Of a stretch of DNA of 64,000 bases, positions 7,214 to 14,244 are shown piece by piece (the stretch's first letter is position 1; every line of letters starts with the position of its first letter). The notes beneath the pieces are model-generated. The model was not told where the DNA came from. It made no database searches and was given only the letters and a program-made list of their open reading frames with translations. Location: assembly GCF_001652265.1 (NCBI RefSeq), contig NZ_LWBS01000044.1:1-64000 (forward strand). The letters are read 5' to 3'. Both the position numbers and the translations under genes were made by a program. The stretch comes from Rhizobium leguminosarum. GTDB lineage: Bacteria; Pseudomonadota; Alphaproteobacteria; Rhizobiales; Rhizobiaceae.

Positions 7214-7219
7214 TATTAT
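7190..7219. promoter_or_regulatory. AT-rich inverted repeat before the DUF1173 gene
   Basis: ATTATACTA (7190-7198) and TAGTATTAT (7211-7219) form an 8-of-9 inverted repeat around a 12-nt AT-rich spacer, in an otherwise GC-rich area. It lies immediately before the GTG at 7231. Inferred promoter/operator. Confidence 0.35.
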
Positions 7220-7230
7220 CCAGCGAGTTT

Positions 7231-8475
7231 GTGCTACGTCCTATACGGGTTGATCAGCCTTCGGTGACCGAAGCGAGGGACGATGTGCGACGATTTTTGA
7301 TCGGCAAAGAGCCGTTGGACGAAACCGCTCCAGAGTTTCAATCGCAGCTCGAACGTGCTTATGAACAGAAACTCAGGCCACTTTGTAGGTGCAAGGAACC
7401 GCCGGTTCCGATGTACATCGCTCGGGTCGACGGTCAATTTCTGGTCAAGCGAATGCCGCTTTCCGGGCGCGATCATGAGGTGGCCTGCCCGTCCTACGAG
7501 CCGCCCTACGAGTTGTCGGGCCTCGGCCCTCTCATTGGAAACGCCATTCAGATCGATGCGACCACGGGCTCGGCAGTCTTGAAACTCGATTTCTCGCTAT
7601 CGAAACAGGGCAATCGAACGGCGGCGGCATCATCGACGGAAGCGTCAGAGAGCGTCCGCATCGAACCGAAGAAGCTGTCGCTGAAGGCGATGCTTCATTA
7701 TCTGTGGGATGTCGGGGAACTGACGGAATGGACGTCGTTATGGGCGGGAAAGCGCGGATGGGGTCGGGTTCGCAGCGGCCTGATCAATGCCGCTCGGCAG
7801 ATGACGGTCCGCGGCAACCCACTCAGCGACATCCTGTTCGTGCCCGAAGTGTTTCATCAGCAAGACCGGGAGAAAATAGCAGCCCGCCGGGCTGCAGCAC
7901 TTGCCGGCGCCCAGACAGCCGCGTCAGGACCGCGGCGGCTGATGATCGCCGTGGCTGAGGTCAAGGAGTTCGCTCCCGCGCGAGACGGGCAGAAGATTAT
8001 CGCCCGCCACCTGCCCTTCCCCTTTGTGGTCGAGCAAGGGACGTGGAAGCGACTGAGCGCCAGATATGAGACGGAACTCGAGTTGTGGCGGTCGAGCGAT
8101 GAACTCCATTTGATCCTGATTGCGACATTTGGAATTTCCAGCGCGGGGATCGCCGCGGTCGAGGAAATCGCGATGATGGTGGTGAACGAGAACTGGGTTC
8201 CGTTCGAAACCGTTCATGAGCAGCGTCTCCTGGAGAGATTGTCAGGTCTGAGGAGCAAGAGCGTCAAAGGCCTGCGTTTCAATCTGTCGCGAAAGCAGCC
8301 GATCGTATCCGTGACTCTGCCTGAACAACGACCTGCGCCGGTCGCCATGTTTATCGTGCCGGCAAGCTCCAATGGCGAGTACGAGGCTGCGCTGGCGGAG
8401 ATGATCGAGGGGCGCCCGGAGATGACGCCCTGGATATGGCGTGTCTCCGAAGGCGATATGCCTGCCCTGCCCTGA
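7231..8475 (+). CDS. DUF1173 family protein
   Basis: A 414-aa protein starting at GTG. DUF1173 proteins are about 400 aa and found on Rhizobiales plasmids. The visible N-terminal Cys cluster (LRPLCRCKEPPVPMYIARV) followed by MPLSGRDHEVACPSYEPP looks like a metal site. The middle section (KLSLKAMLHYLWDVGELTEWTSLWAGKRGWGRVR) is the family core, and the C-terminal half has alternating strands and helices (LILIATFGISSAGIAAVEEIAMMVVNENWVPFET). The family function is unknown; it often lies near T4SS or partition genes. Confidence 0.85.
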   Translation: MLRPIRVDQPSVTEARDDVRRFLIGKEPLDETAPEFQSQLERAYEQKLRPLCRCKEPPVPMYIARVDGQFLVKRMPLSGRDHEVACPSYEPPYELSGLGPLIGNAIQIDATTGSAVLKLDFSLSKQGNRTAAASSTEASESVRIEPKKLSLKAMLHYLWDVGELTEWTSLWAGKRGWGRVRSGLINAARQMTVRGNPLSDILFVPEVFHQQDREKIAARRAAALAGAQTAASGPRRLMIAVAEVKEFAPARDGQKIIARHLPFPFVVEQGTWKRLSARYETELELWRSSDELHLILIATFGISSAGIAAVEEIAMMVVNENWVPFETVHEQRLLERLSGLRSKSVKGLRFNLSRKQPIVSVTLPEQRPAPVAMFIVPASSNGEYEAALAEMIEGRPEMTPWIWRVSEGDMPALP

Positions 8476-8519
8476 CGGAGCCGGTGCACCCGCAACGGGT
8501 CGCACAGAAGGCATTGATA

Positions 8520-8900
8520 AAACCCTACAGGTCATAACGACCATGACAGCCGTTCGCTCGGCAACCGCTGTCGAAGCCACGGTTAAGATCAGGTGCCAGT
8601 CGCTGCCGTTATGGTAGGCCGCGCCGTGTGTGCCGGCTATGAGCATGGTGCCGTCGGCAGCGCTGAGGTGGCCCGCGCAGACGGCGATCTTTGAAAGCAG
8701 CTCGGGCTTCACGAGGTGGTCGGACTTGATCTGCCAAAGGGCATGATCGCTGGTCGCCCAGACCTTGCCCGCATGTCAGACGAGGTTTTGGAACGGCAGG
8801 GTCATGTCACCGCGATGGATGAGCGTCCATTGCTGTCCGCGACCACGGGACACGGCCCCCGACTGCGCACCGATGTAGACCAATCGTGCTGCGACGCCAC
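8520..8900 (-). pseudogene. Decayed gene fragment with an in-frame stop
   Basis: On the minus strand one frame reads VYIGAQSGAVSRGRGQQW, TLIHRGDMTLPFQNLV, stop, then HAGKVWATSDHALWQIKSDH and GHLSAADGTMLIAGTHGAAY. The repeated Trp/Gly/Asp strand pattern continues across a TGA at 8776-8778, where TGG (Trp) is the likely ancestor. This is beta-propeller-like composition, and both ends fade into non-coding sequence. Apparently a remnant of a larger gene; exact family not recognised. Confidence 0.5.
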
Positions 8901-9025
8901 GCCTGCCACGACAACGGTACTCCTCCAAACAATGAGCATACCAGGCGAAGGCGCTCCTGCGCCGGCGCCCGTTCGCGCACAGCTTGACCGGTTAAGAGGG
9001 CAGCCGCAGGAGGTTTAGCAAAGCG

Positions 9026-9098
9026 CCGCCTGAACAGGCGGAAACCGGGACCGACTGCCCCCGGCAAGCTGTTCAGCTTGGGGCACCACCCGGTGCCC
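9026..9098. repeat. Three perfect palindromes in 73 bp
   Basis: 9026-9041 (CCGCCTG AA CAGGCGG), 9065-9080 (CAAGCTG TT CAGCTTG) and 9081-9098 (GGGCACC ACCC GGTGCCC) follow closely, the last two abutting. Each has 7-bp arms and a 2-4 nt centre. No gene covers them (8901-9330 is otherwise empty). They could be a recombination or resolution site, protein-binding sites, or a transcript-end structure. Confidence 0.5.
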
Positions 9099-9330
9099 TT
9101 CACCTCACCTGCCCGGCCGTGCCAGTGACCGGGCGACATCGACGATGTCATCGCGCGAGTCGGATCCTCCTTGACCCAGTCAACGCCGAGCCCGATCCTG
9201 AAGTCGATACTGCTGACCGCCCGCAGCTCGAAGGCTACAGCAGCCTGATTTCCTTTGCCTGGATCACAGGCTATAGGCTGACATCACAATTTGTAAGATC
9301 ATATTGCAGTTTTAATCCTTCATATTAATA

Positions 9331-9348
9331 ATCAGCCCACAAGCTGAT
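9331..9348. promoter_or_regulatory. Candidate operator of the mobile mystery A/B pair
   Basis: ATCAGC, six bases, GCTGAT lies 42 bp before the ATG at 9390 in an AT-rich stretch (9240-9350) that suits a promoter. The HTH protein encoded next would be the natural ligand. Inferred. Confidence 0.4.
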
Positions 9349-9389
9349 ATGGATTGCGTTAAGGTCAGCCTTCCGCCTGAGAGAAATGC

Positions 9390-9851
9390 ATGAAGAACGA
9401 CATCCGTAAGAGGGGGCGTCTGCGACTCGATGAAAAACTTCGGGTGCTCCAACCGATTGAGCGGTTCAAAGCGCCGCCGAAAGGATGGGTGCGTGCGTTG
9501 CGCGATGCACTCGGGATGACGGGTGCGCAGCTCGGCACGCGTATTGGCGTGCGGCCTCAAACCGTAGAAGCGATAGAAAAATCGGAAGCCGCAGGCACGA
9601 TCCAACTTAACACCTTACGTCGTGCAGCTGAGGCGATGGATTGCACACTCGTCTACGCACTTGTTCCCAACAGTTCACTCGGGGCTGTCATCGAGGCGCG
9701 CGCAAGGAAAATCGCAACGCGTGAGCTTCAGCGCGTCGCGCATACAATGCGGCTCGAAGCTCAAGGCACGGACGAGGCGGACTTCGAATCCCGCGTCCAG
9801 GCATACATTCGCGATAAACTCTCCGAGCGCGACCTCTGGAACGAGACATGA
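9390..9851 (+). CDS. Mobile mystery protein A (HTH partner of a Fic protein)
   Basis: A 153-aa protein of the mobile mystery protein A family. The helix-turn-helix lies at about residues 36-85 (ALRDALGMTGAQLGTRIGV, then RPQTVEAIEKSEAAGTI), followed by AMDCTLVYALVPNSSL, typical of the family, and a helical C-terminus. These proteins always precede mobile mystery protein B and move with mobile elements. The pair is presumed to act as toxin-antitoxin, with A as DNA-binding antitoxin or regulator. Its stop overlaps the start of the B gene as ATGA, so the two are translationally coupled. Confidence 0.9.
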   Translation: MKNDIRKRGRLRLDEKLRVLQPIERFKAPPKGWVRALRDALGMTGAQLGTRIGVRPQTVEAIEKSEAAGTIQLNTLRRAAEAMDCTLVYALVPNSSLGAVIEARARKIATRELQRVAHTMRLEAQGTDEADFESRVQAYIRDKLSERDLWNET

Positions 9852-10444
9852 CGGACCTGTTTCAGGAGCCTGAGGACGCAACACCCCTTGAACCGCAAGA
9901 GCGAGAGGGACTGCTTCAGACATGGATCACGCACCGCCGTGATCTCAACGAGGCGGAGCAGGAAAACATCGTCGACGGTGCGGCCTGGGCGCGCGGTCGC
10001 CGGCGCGTATCGCTTGAGCGAATGCTCAGCGAGGACTTCATGCGAACACTGCACAAGCGGATGTTTGGCGACGTCCGGGAATGGGCCGGTACCTTCCGAA
10101 CGACGGAGCACAACATCGGCGTCCAAGCCTACTGCATCGGAGTGGAGCTCGCGAGCCTGTTAAGCGACGTCCGATATTCGGTGGAGCATGAGATATTTCC
10201 GCCGGATGAAATTGCGATCAGGTTTCACCACCGCCTGGTCGCGATCCACCCGTTTCCAAACGGAAATGGCCGTCACGCTCGCTTGGCGGCTGATCTTCTG
10301 ATCGAACGTCTTGGCGGGGAGCGTTTCAGTTGGGGCGGCGGAACTCTGGCCGATGTCGGTGAGCTGCGCACTCGCTACGTCGCAGCCCTTCGCGCAGCCG
10401 ACAACCATGATATCGCGCTGCTGCTAGAATTCGCGCGCACCTGA
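9848..10444 (+). CDS. Mobile mystery protein B (Fic domain)
   Basis: A 198-aa Fic-domain protein of normal family length. The core motif HPFPNGNGRHARL is intact at residues 134-146, including the catalytic His134 and the NGNGR anion-binding loop. Fic enzymes transfer AMP or related groups from nucleotides onto hydroxyl side chains of target proteins. No inhibitory SxxxEG helix is visible in the protein itself, so the A protein may supply control. The last about 16 codons lie in a 49-bp segment that is repeated at 12518. Confidence 0.9.
   Translation: MTDLFQEPEDATPLEPQEREGLLQTWITHRRDLNEAEQENIVDGAAWARGRRRVSLERMLSEDFMRTLHKRMFGDVREWAGTFRTTEHNIGVQAYCIGVELASLLSDVRYSVEHEIFPPDEIAIRFHHRLVAIHPFPNGNGRHARLAADLLIERLGGERFSWGGGTLADVGELRTRYVAALRAADNHDIALLLEFART
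10377..10425 (+). repeat. 49-bp direct repeat, copy 1 (inside the mystery B gene)
   Basis: Identical at 47 of 49 positions to 12518-12566, in the same orientation. This copy encodes VAALRAADNHDIALLL near the C-terminus of the Fic protein. Confidence 0.85.
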
Positions 10445-10879
10445 GAGCCGCGGTCTCAGTACGCATCGTTCGCCTTGAAGATATACGAACCGCAGGGGGC
10501 TGCTCCGCATCTTTGCCTGCCCACAATTTGTCCGCGATCAGCCGGTGCTGTTCCGCTGCTGCCTTATCTTTTGCCCGGAGGTGGAGTTCGCTAAGGGCGG
10601 CGATGGGCCTGATATCCCGAAGAGGTCCGGCTTTTCTGAAGGCGATCCCATTGGGCAGTCCCTGCGCAATTGCCTCTGCGCGAAGCGTGCCGGCCAGGTC
10701 GAACGTCTCTGCCAGCTGCGCCAAATTCTGGGGAACGCCAAGACCAAAAAGGCACCAATGGATGCTGCGGCGGGCAAAGCAGAGCTTGCCACTTCTTCGT
10801 TATCGACCGCTGACTTGCTCTCGGGGCGGCCAGGTGATTAGTGTTCACAAAAAGAAGAAGAGGTGATAGTTTTGCGCAA
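10445..10879. other. Spacer between the two Fic genes
   Basis: No firm gene. On the minus strand about 10480-10770 an open frame reads like protein (GVPQNLAQLAETFDLAGTL, then LPNGIAFRKAGPLRDIRPIA) but is preceded by a stop and has no start signal. It may be a gene remnant. The last 40 bp before 10880 are purine-rich (AAAAAGAAGAAGAGG). Confidence 0.35.
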
Positions 10880-10900
10880 ACTGTGAAAGACTTTCACAGT
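10880..10900. promoter_or_regulatory. 21-bp palindrome upstream of the class II Fic gene
   Basis: ACTGTGAAAG A CTTTCACAGT: perfect 10-bp arms around one base, 39 bp before the ATG. A looser copy (GTGAGGGATTTTCAC) occurs at about 10963-10977, just inside the gene. Likely operator for a dimeric regulator. Confidence 0.55.
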
Positions 10901-10939
10901 CGGGTCTGGACCAAGTGATCCACTTTCGCGGAGACGCTG

Positions 10940-12484
10940 ATGCGTGAATGGCCTACGCAGAGTGTGAGGGATTTTCACGGACGGCCGCTGCCTGAGCGCG
11001 GTGAACCGGCTGGCTATGCCGCGATCATGGCACGCTACGATCTGATCTTGCCGCCGCCTATACGGATGGCCGCGATAGCCGAGCGACATCATCCGACATC
11101 AACCGAGGCATGGTTGATGCTGACGCCCCGGTATCGTCCAAAGCCCGAGCTTGGCTCTCATCTGGTTTTTGCCTTCAGATACGAAGGCGTCGATCTCCAG
11201 GTGTTATCGGCTCTGTTTCAGATCATTGAGACTAACGAGATCGAGGCCATCATCCGGGCCACGCCAACTGGCGCTGTCGCGCGCCGCCTCTGGTTCCTGT
11301 ACGAGTGGCTGACCGATCGGCAGCTTGATATTCCCGATCCCGGGAAAGTGCGGATGGTGACGATCCTCGACCCGGATCAGCAATATGCGCTGGCTGAAGG
11401 CGATCCATCTCCGCGGCACAAGGTCTCGAACAATCTGCCGGGCACGCCGGCATTCTGCCCCATGGTTCGCCGGACGCCGGATCTCGCCGCGTTCTCGCAA
11501 AAGGCGCTCGGTGAACGGGCCCGCGAGGCGATGGGTCGCGTCCGTCCCGATCTAGTAGCGCGAGCCGCTGCTTTTATTCTGCTCAACGATTCTAAGTCCT
11601 CCTTCGCCATCGAAGGAGAGCGGCCATTAGGCCAAAGGGCAGCGCGCTGGGGCCAGGCCATCGCGCAAGCGGGCGTGCGTCCGCTCAGCCTCGACGAACT
11701 CGATCGCCTTCAGCGTATCGTCATCGGAGACGCCCGCTTCGTGCGTCTCGGCCTTCGGGACGAAGGCGGTTTCATCGGCTTACATGACCGAGACACCAAC
11801 ATGCCCATCCCCGATCACATCAGCGCGCGGCATGAGGATCTGGAAAGCCTGGTGGGCGGGCTGAGCGCATTCTCCGACCGCGCCGTGCGGGGCGCGATGG
11901 ATCCAGTCGTAGCAGCGGCATGTCTTGCATTCGGCTTCGTCTACATTCACCCTTACGTGGACGGTAACGGCCGCCTGCATCGCTGGCTTATCCACCATGC
12001 GCTTGCCGCCGCTTCCTACAGTCCTCCCGGCCTCGTGTTTCCAGTCAGCGCGGTGATCTTGCGCAACATCGACCGGTACAGAGCGGTATTGGAGTCCTGG
12101 TCGGCGCCGCTCCTTCCGTTCATCGAATGGCGTCCGACGGTCTCGGGCAATGTGGAGGTGCTAAACGACACGGCCGCTTTCTACCGCTATTTCGATGCCA
12201 CAGCGCATGCGACCTTCCTCTATGCCTGCGTCGAACAGACGGTCGAACACGATCTACCGCAAGAGGTTCGCTTCCTGCAGGCGTTTGATACGTTTTCCGA
12301 AGGGGTCCAGCAGATCATCGACATGCCAACGGCTCAAGCCGAACTGCTACACAAGTTCCTCGGCCAGAACGACGGCCGGCTGTCGCAGAGAGCACGCACG
12401 AAGGAGTTTGCAGCACTGGACGACCTCGAGGTCGAAAGGATCGAGGCGCTCTATGCCGACGCATTCGAGCGAGATCGGGCCTGA
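10940..12484 (+). CDS. Fic family protein with N-terminal inhibitory motif (class II)
   Basis: A 514-aa protein. The Fic core HPYVDGNGRLHRW begins at His337 and is intact. The preceding segment has SFAIEG at residues 221-226, matching the S/TxxxE-G/N inhibitory helix of class II Fic proteins, where the Glu blocks ATP placement. The N-terminal about 190 residues form an accessory domain with a GAVARRLWFLYEWLT stretch, common in large Fic proteins, which may recognise a target. Predicted reaction: AMP transfer to a protein hydroxyl, self-inhibited until derepressed. It stands alone, with a palindromic operator just upstream, and is flanked by a 49-bp direct repeat. Confidence 0.9.
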   Translation: MREWPTQSVRDFHGRPLPERGEPAGYAAIMARYDLILPPPIRMAAIAERHHPTSTEAWLMLTPRYRPKPELGSHLVFAFRYEGVDLQVLSALFQIIETNEIEAIIRATPTGAVARRLWFLYEWLTDRQLDIPDPGKVRMVTILDPDQQYALAEGDPSPRHKVSNNLPGTPAFCPMVRRTPDLAAFSQKALGERAREAMGRVRPDLVARAAAFILLNDSKSSFAIEGERPLGQRAARWGQAIAQAGVRPLSLDELDRLQRIVIGDARFVRLGLRDEGGFIGLHDRDTNMPIPDHISARHEDLESLVGGLSAFSDRAVRGAMDPVVAAACLAFGFVYIHPYVDGNGRLHRWLIHHALAAASYSPPGLVFPVSAVILRNIDRYRAVLESWSAPLLPFIEWRPTVSGNVEVLNDTAAFYRYFDATAHATFLYACVEQTVEHDLPQEVRFLQAFDTFSEGVQQIIDMPTAQAELLHKFLGQNDGRLSQRARTKEFAALDDLEVERIEALYADAFERDRA

Positions 12485-12517
12485 CCACCGCTTTCGCGTC
12501 TTTGTTCCCAATCGGAA

Positions 12518-12566
12518 ACGTCGCAGCCCTTCGCTCAGCCGACAACCATGATATCGCGCCGCTGCT
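12518..12566 (+). repeat. 49-bp direct repeat, copy 2
   Basis: A 47-of-49 copy of 10377-10425, 34 bp after the class II Fic gene. It would encode the C-terminal VAALRSADNHDIAPLL of a mystery B protein, but no upstream part of such a gene is present. The rest to 12862 has no gene or other signal I can support. Confidence 0.85.
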
Positions 12567-12862
12567 CTCCACCACCGTCTACGGCTTCTTTAGCCGACCT
12601 TCAGTGCTATGTCTCCTTCGGGCCGACTGCGGATGACGATGTCATCTCTTCCTTTCCGGGGAAAAGCTCGAACGGCGGTTGACCTCGACACGCCGATTAG
12701 AGAAGCGCCGCCGCAAGACGGGATTTCGGCAATTCTCGACACGCTAAGGGCATAGCGGCCGACAGGGAGGCGGTACCGACACTGCCGCCCGTGCGTTCCG
12801 TATTCAAGCCACTCTGATGGACGTCAAGGAGTATCGAAATCAGTCGTTGGAATTGCCTTCTG

Positions 12863-12891
12863 GGAAAAAGAAGCCCGGCACGAGGCCGGGC
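12863..12891 (-). terminator. Rho-independent terminator of the DUF932 gene
   Basis: On the minus strand GCCCGGC, five bases, GCCGGGC (12891 to 12873) is followed by TTCTTTTTC, about 50 bp after the DUF932 stop codon. Confidence 0.75.
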
Positions 12892-12942
12892 GGTAGGTCC
12901 GTTTGGTGATGCACAGGGAGGGCCGAGATTCGGCGGCGGTCC

Positions 12943-14133
12943 TCATGAGGCCTGTTCGAGAAGTTTCTTGGCCTTGCCTTCCAGTTCGAGGCGAGTGTCC
13001 TGATGGGACTTGTCGCGTGCCAGCGCGGTGATCCCCTGGACGAAATCGAAGATCGATTCCGGCGGGCGGCCCTCTTCGGAGAGAACCGTCTCGATGATTT
13101 TTCCGGTTTCGCTTTTCGAGAATCCGCGTCGGCGCAGGAAGGTCTGGCGATCCTCGTCTTTGCGGGCCACGATGCGCTCGCGGGCAGCTTGGATACCCGC
13201 GACGAAGGCAGCGGGAGAGGAGTTGGCGAAGTTCGTCAGCGCCGGCGCCGCCTCGTGCGCGAAACGCTCGGCCGCAAACTTCGAATGGCGGATGGTGATT
13301 TCCTCGAAGTTTTCAGAGCCCCAGATATTGCGGTTGGCACAGACAGCGCGGAGATAGAAGGAAGCGATACCAAGGGTCTTCGATCCGACCTCGGAATTCC
13401 ACGCATAGAAGCCGCGAAAAAACAGATCCGGCTCACCGTTGGGCAGACGTCCCGCCTCGATCGGATGGGTATCGTCGACCAGAAACAGGAAGACATCGCG
13501 ATCAGAGGCATAGAGCGTCGTCGTGTCCTTGCTGATGTCGACAAACGGATTGTGGGTCATGCTCGCCCAATCGAGGAGACCCGGTACTTTCCACATTGTG
13601 TCGCCGGTTCCATCGCCGGCGATCGTCATCACTGCAGCCACCAATTCGTGGTCCCAGATACGGCCGTATTCCGGCCCGGTCACAGCCCGAAGCTCGACGC
13701 GACCGTCATCCATTTCCAGAGTCTTCACCAGTTCAGCCCGATGGTGGAGAAGACCATGCTGCAGATTGATGGCGGCAAGCGGCGCGGGAAGCTGGCGCAT
13801 GTAGGTTGCCGGAGCTCCGACCAAGCTGCAGAGCTGGCCATAGCTCCAGTGCGTCGGCGCGATCGGCTGCCGGTCGCCTGGGACGATCAGCTCGAGGCGC
13901 TCGGCGTTGTCGCGTGTCGCCTCGACCCGGATTGCCGAACTTTCCACGTTTCGCGCACGAGCGTGGTCGGCTCGGCTCTTCACCGCGTGGTGGAGCTCGG
14001 AAAGCGACAGATATCGCTCGTCATCGGGACGCGAGAACCATTCGGACGAGACGCGGCCAATGCGTTGCCCGCGCGAGATATCGACCTTGAAGCCGGACGA
14101 GACCGGGCTGGAAATGGAAAGCTTGGTGTTCAT
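12943..14133 (-). CDS. DUF932 family plasmid protein
   Basis: A 396-aa DUF932 protein, a family found on plasmids and phages with unknown function. Visible family blocks: WSYGQLCSLVGAPATYMRQLP near residue 95, ELRAVTGPEYGRIWDHELVAAV near 145, a central LYASDRDVFLFLVDD, and GIASFYLRAVCANRNIWGSENFEE. There is no signal peptide or membrane segment. The ATG has AGGAGA upstream. It lies downstream of parB, separated by two hairpins, and has its own terminator. Confidence 0.85.
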   Translation of the reverse strand: MNTKLSISSPVSSGFKVDISRGQRIGRVSSEWFSRPDDERYLSLSELHHAVKSRADHARARNVESSAIRVEATRDNAERLELIVPGDRQPIAPTHWSYGQLCSLVGAPATYMRQLPAPLAAINLQHGLLHHRAELVKTLEMDDGRVELRAVTGPEYGRIWDHELVAAVMTIAGDGTGDTMWKVPGLLDWASMTHNPFVDISKDTTTLYASDRDVFLFLVDDTHPIEAGRLPNGEPDLFFRGFYAWNSEVGSKTLGIASFYLRAVCANRNIWGSENFEEITIRHSKFAAERFAHEAAPALTNFANSSPAAFVAGIQAARERIVARKDEDRQTFLRRRGFSKSETGKIIETVLSEEGRPPESIFDFVQGITALARDKSHQDTRLELEGKAKKLLEQAS

Positions 14134-14157
14134 GATGATGTCTCCTGAAACGAAAGA

Positions 14158-14225
14158 GCCCGGCGCGATGGCCGGGCGGTGTTGAGATTGAAGCGGGGTA
14201 AGAGCCCGGCGATGGCGCCGGGCTC
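14158..14225 (-). terminator. Two GCCCGGC hairpins between parB and DUF932
   Basis: 14202-14225 (GAGCCCGGC, six bases, GCCGGGCTC) and 14158-14177 (GCCCGGC, six bases, GCCGGGC). The second is followed on the minus strand by TCTTTCGTTT. The arms match the terminator at 12873, so one hairpin unit appears three times around DUF932. Probable parB terminators. Confidence 0.6.
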
Positions 14226-14244
14226 CGATGATCAGTTGCGGAGT

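Noticed and set aside
10326..10724. 132-codon minus-strand frame with partly protein-like sequence
   Set aside because: It lacks a start signal, is preceded by a stop and runs antisense into the Fic gene; kept only as a comment on the spacer.
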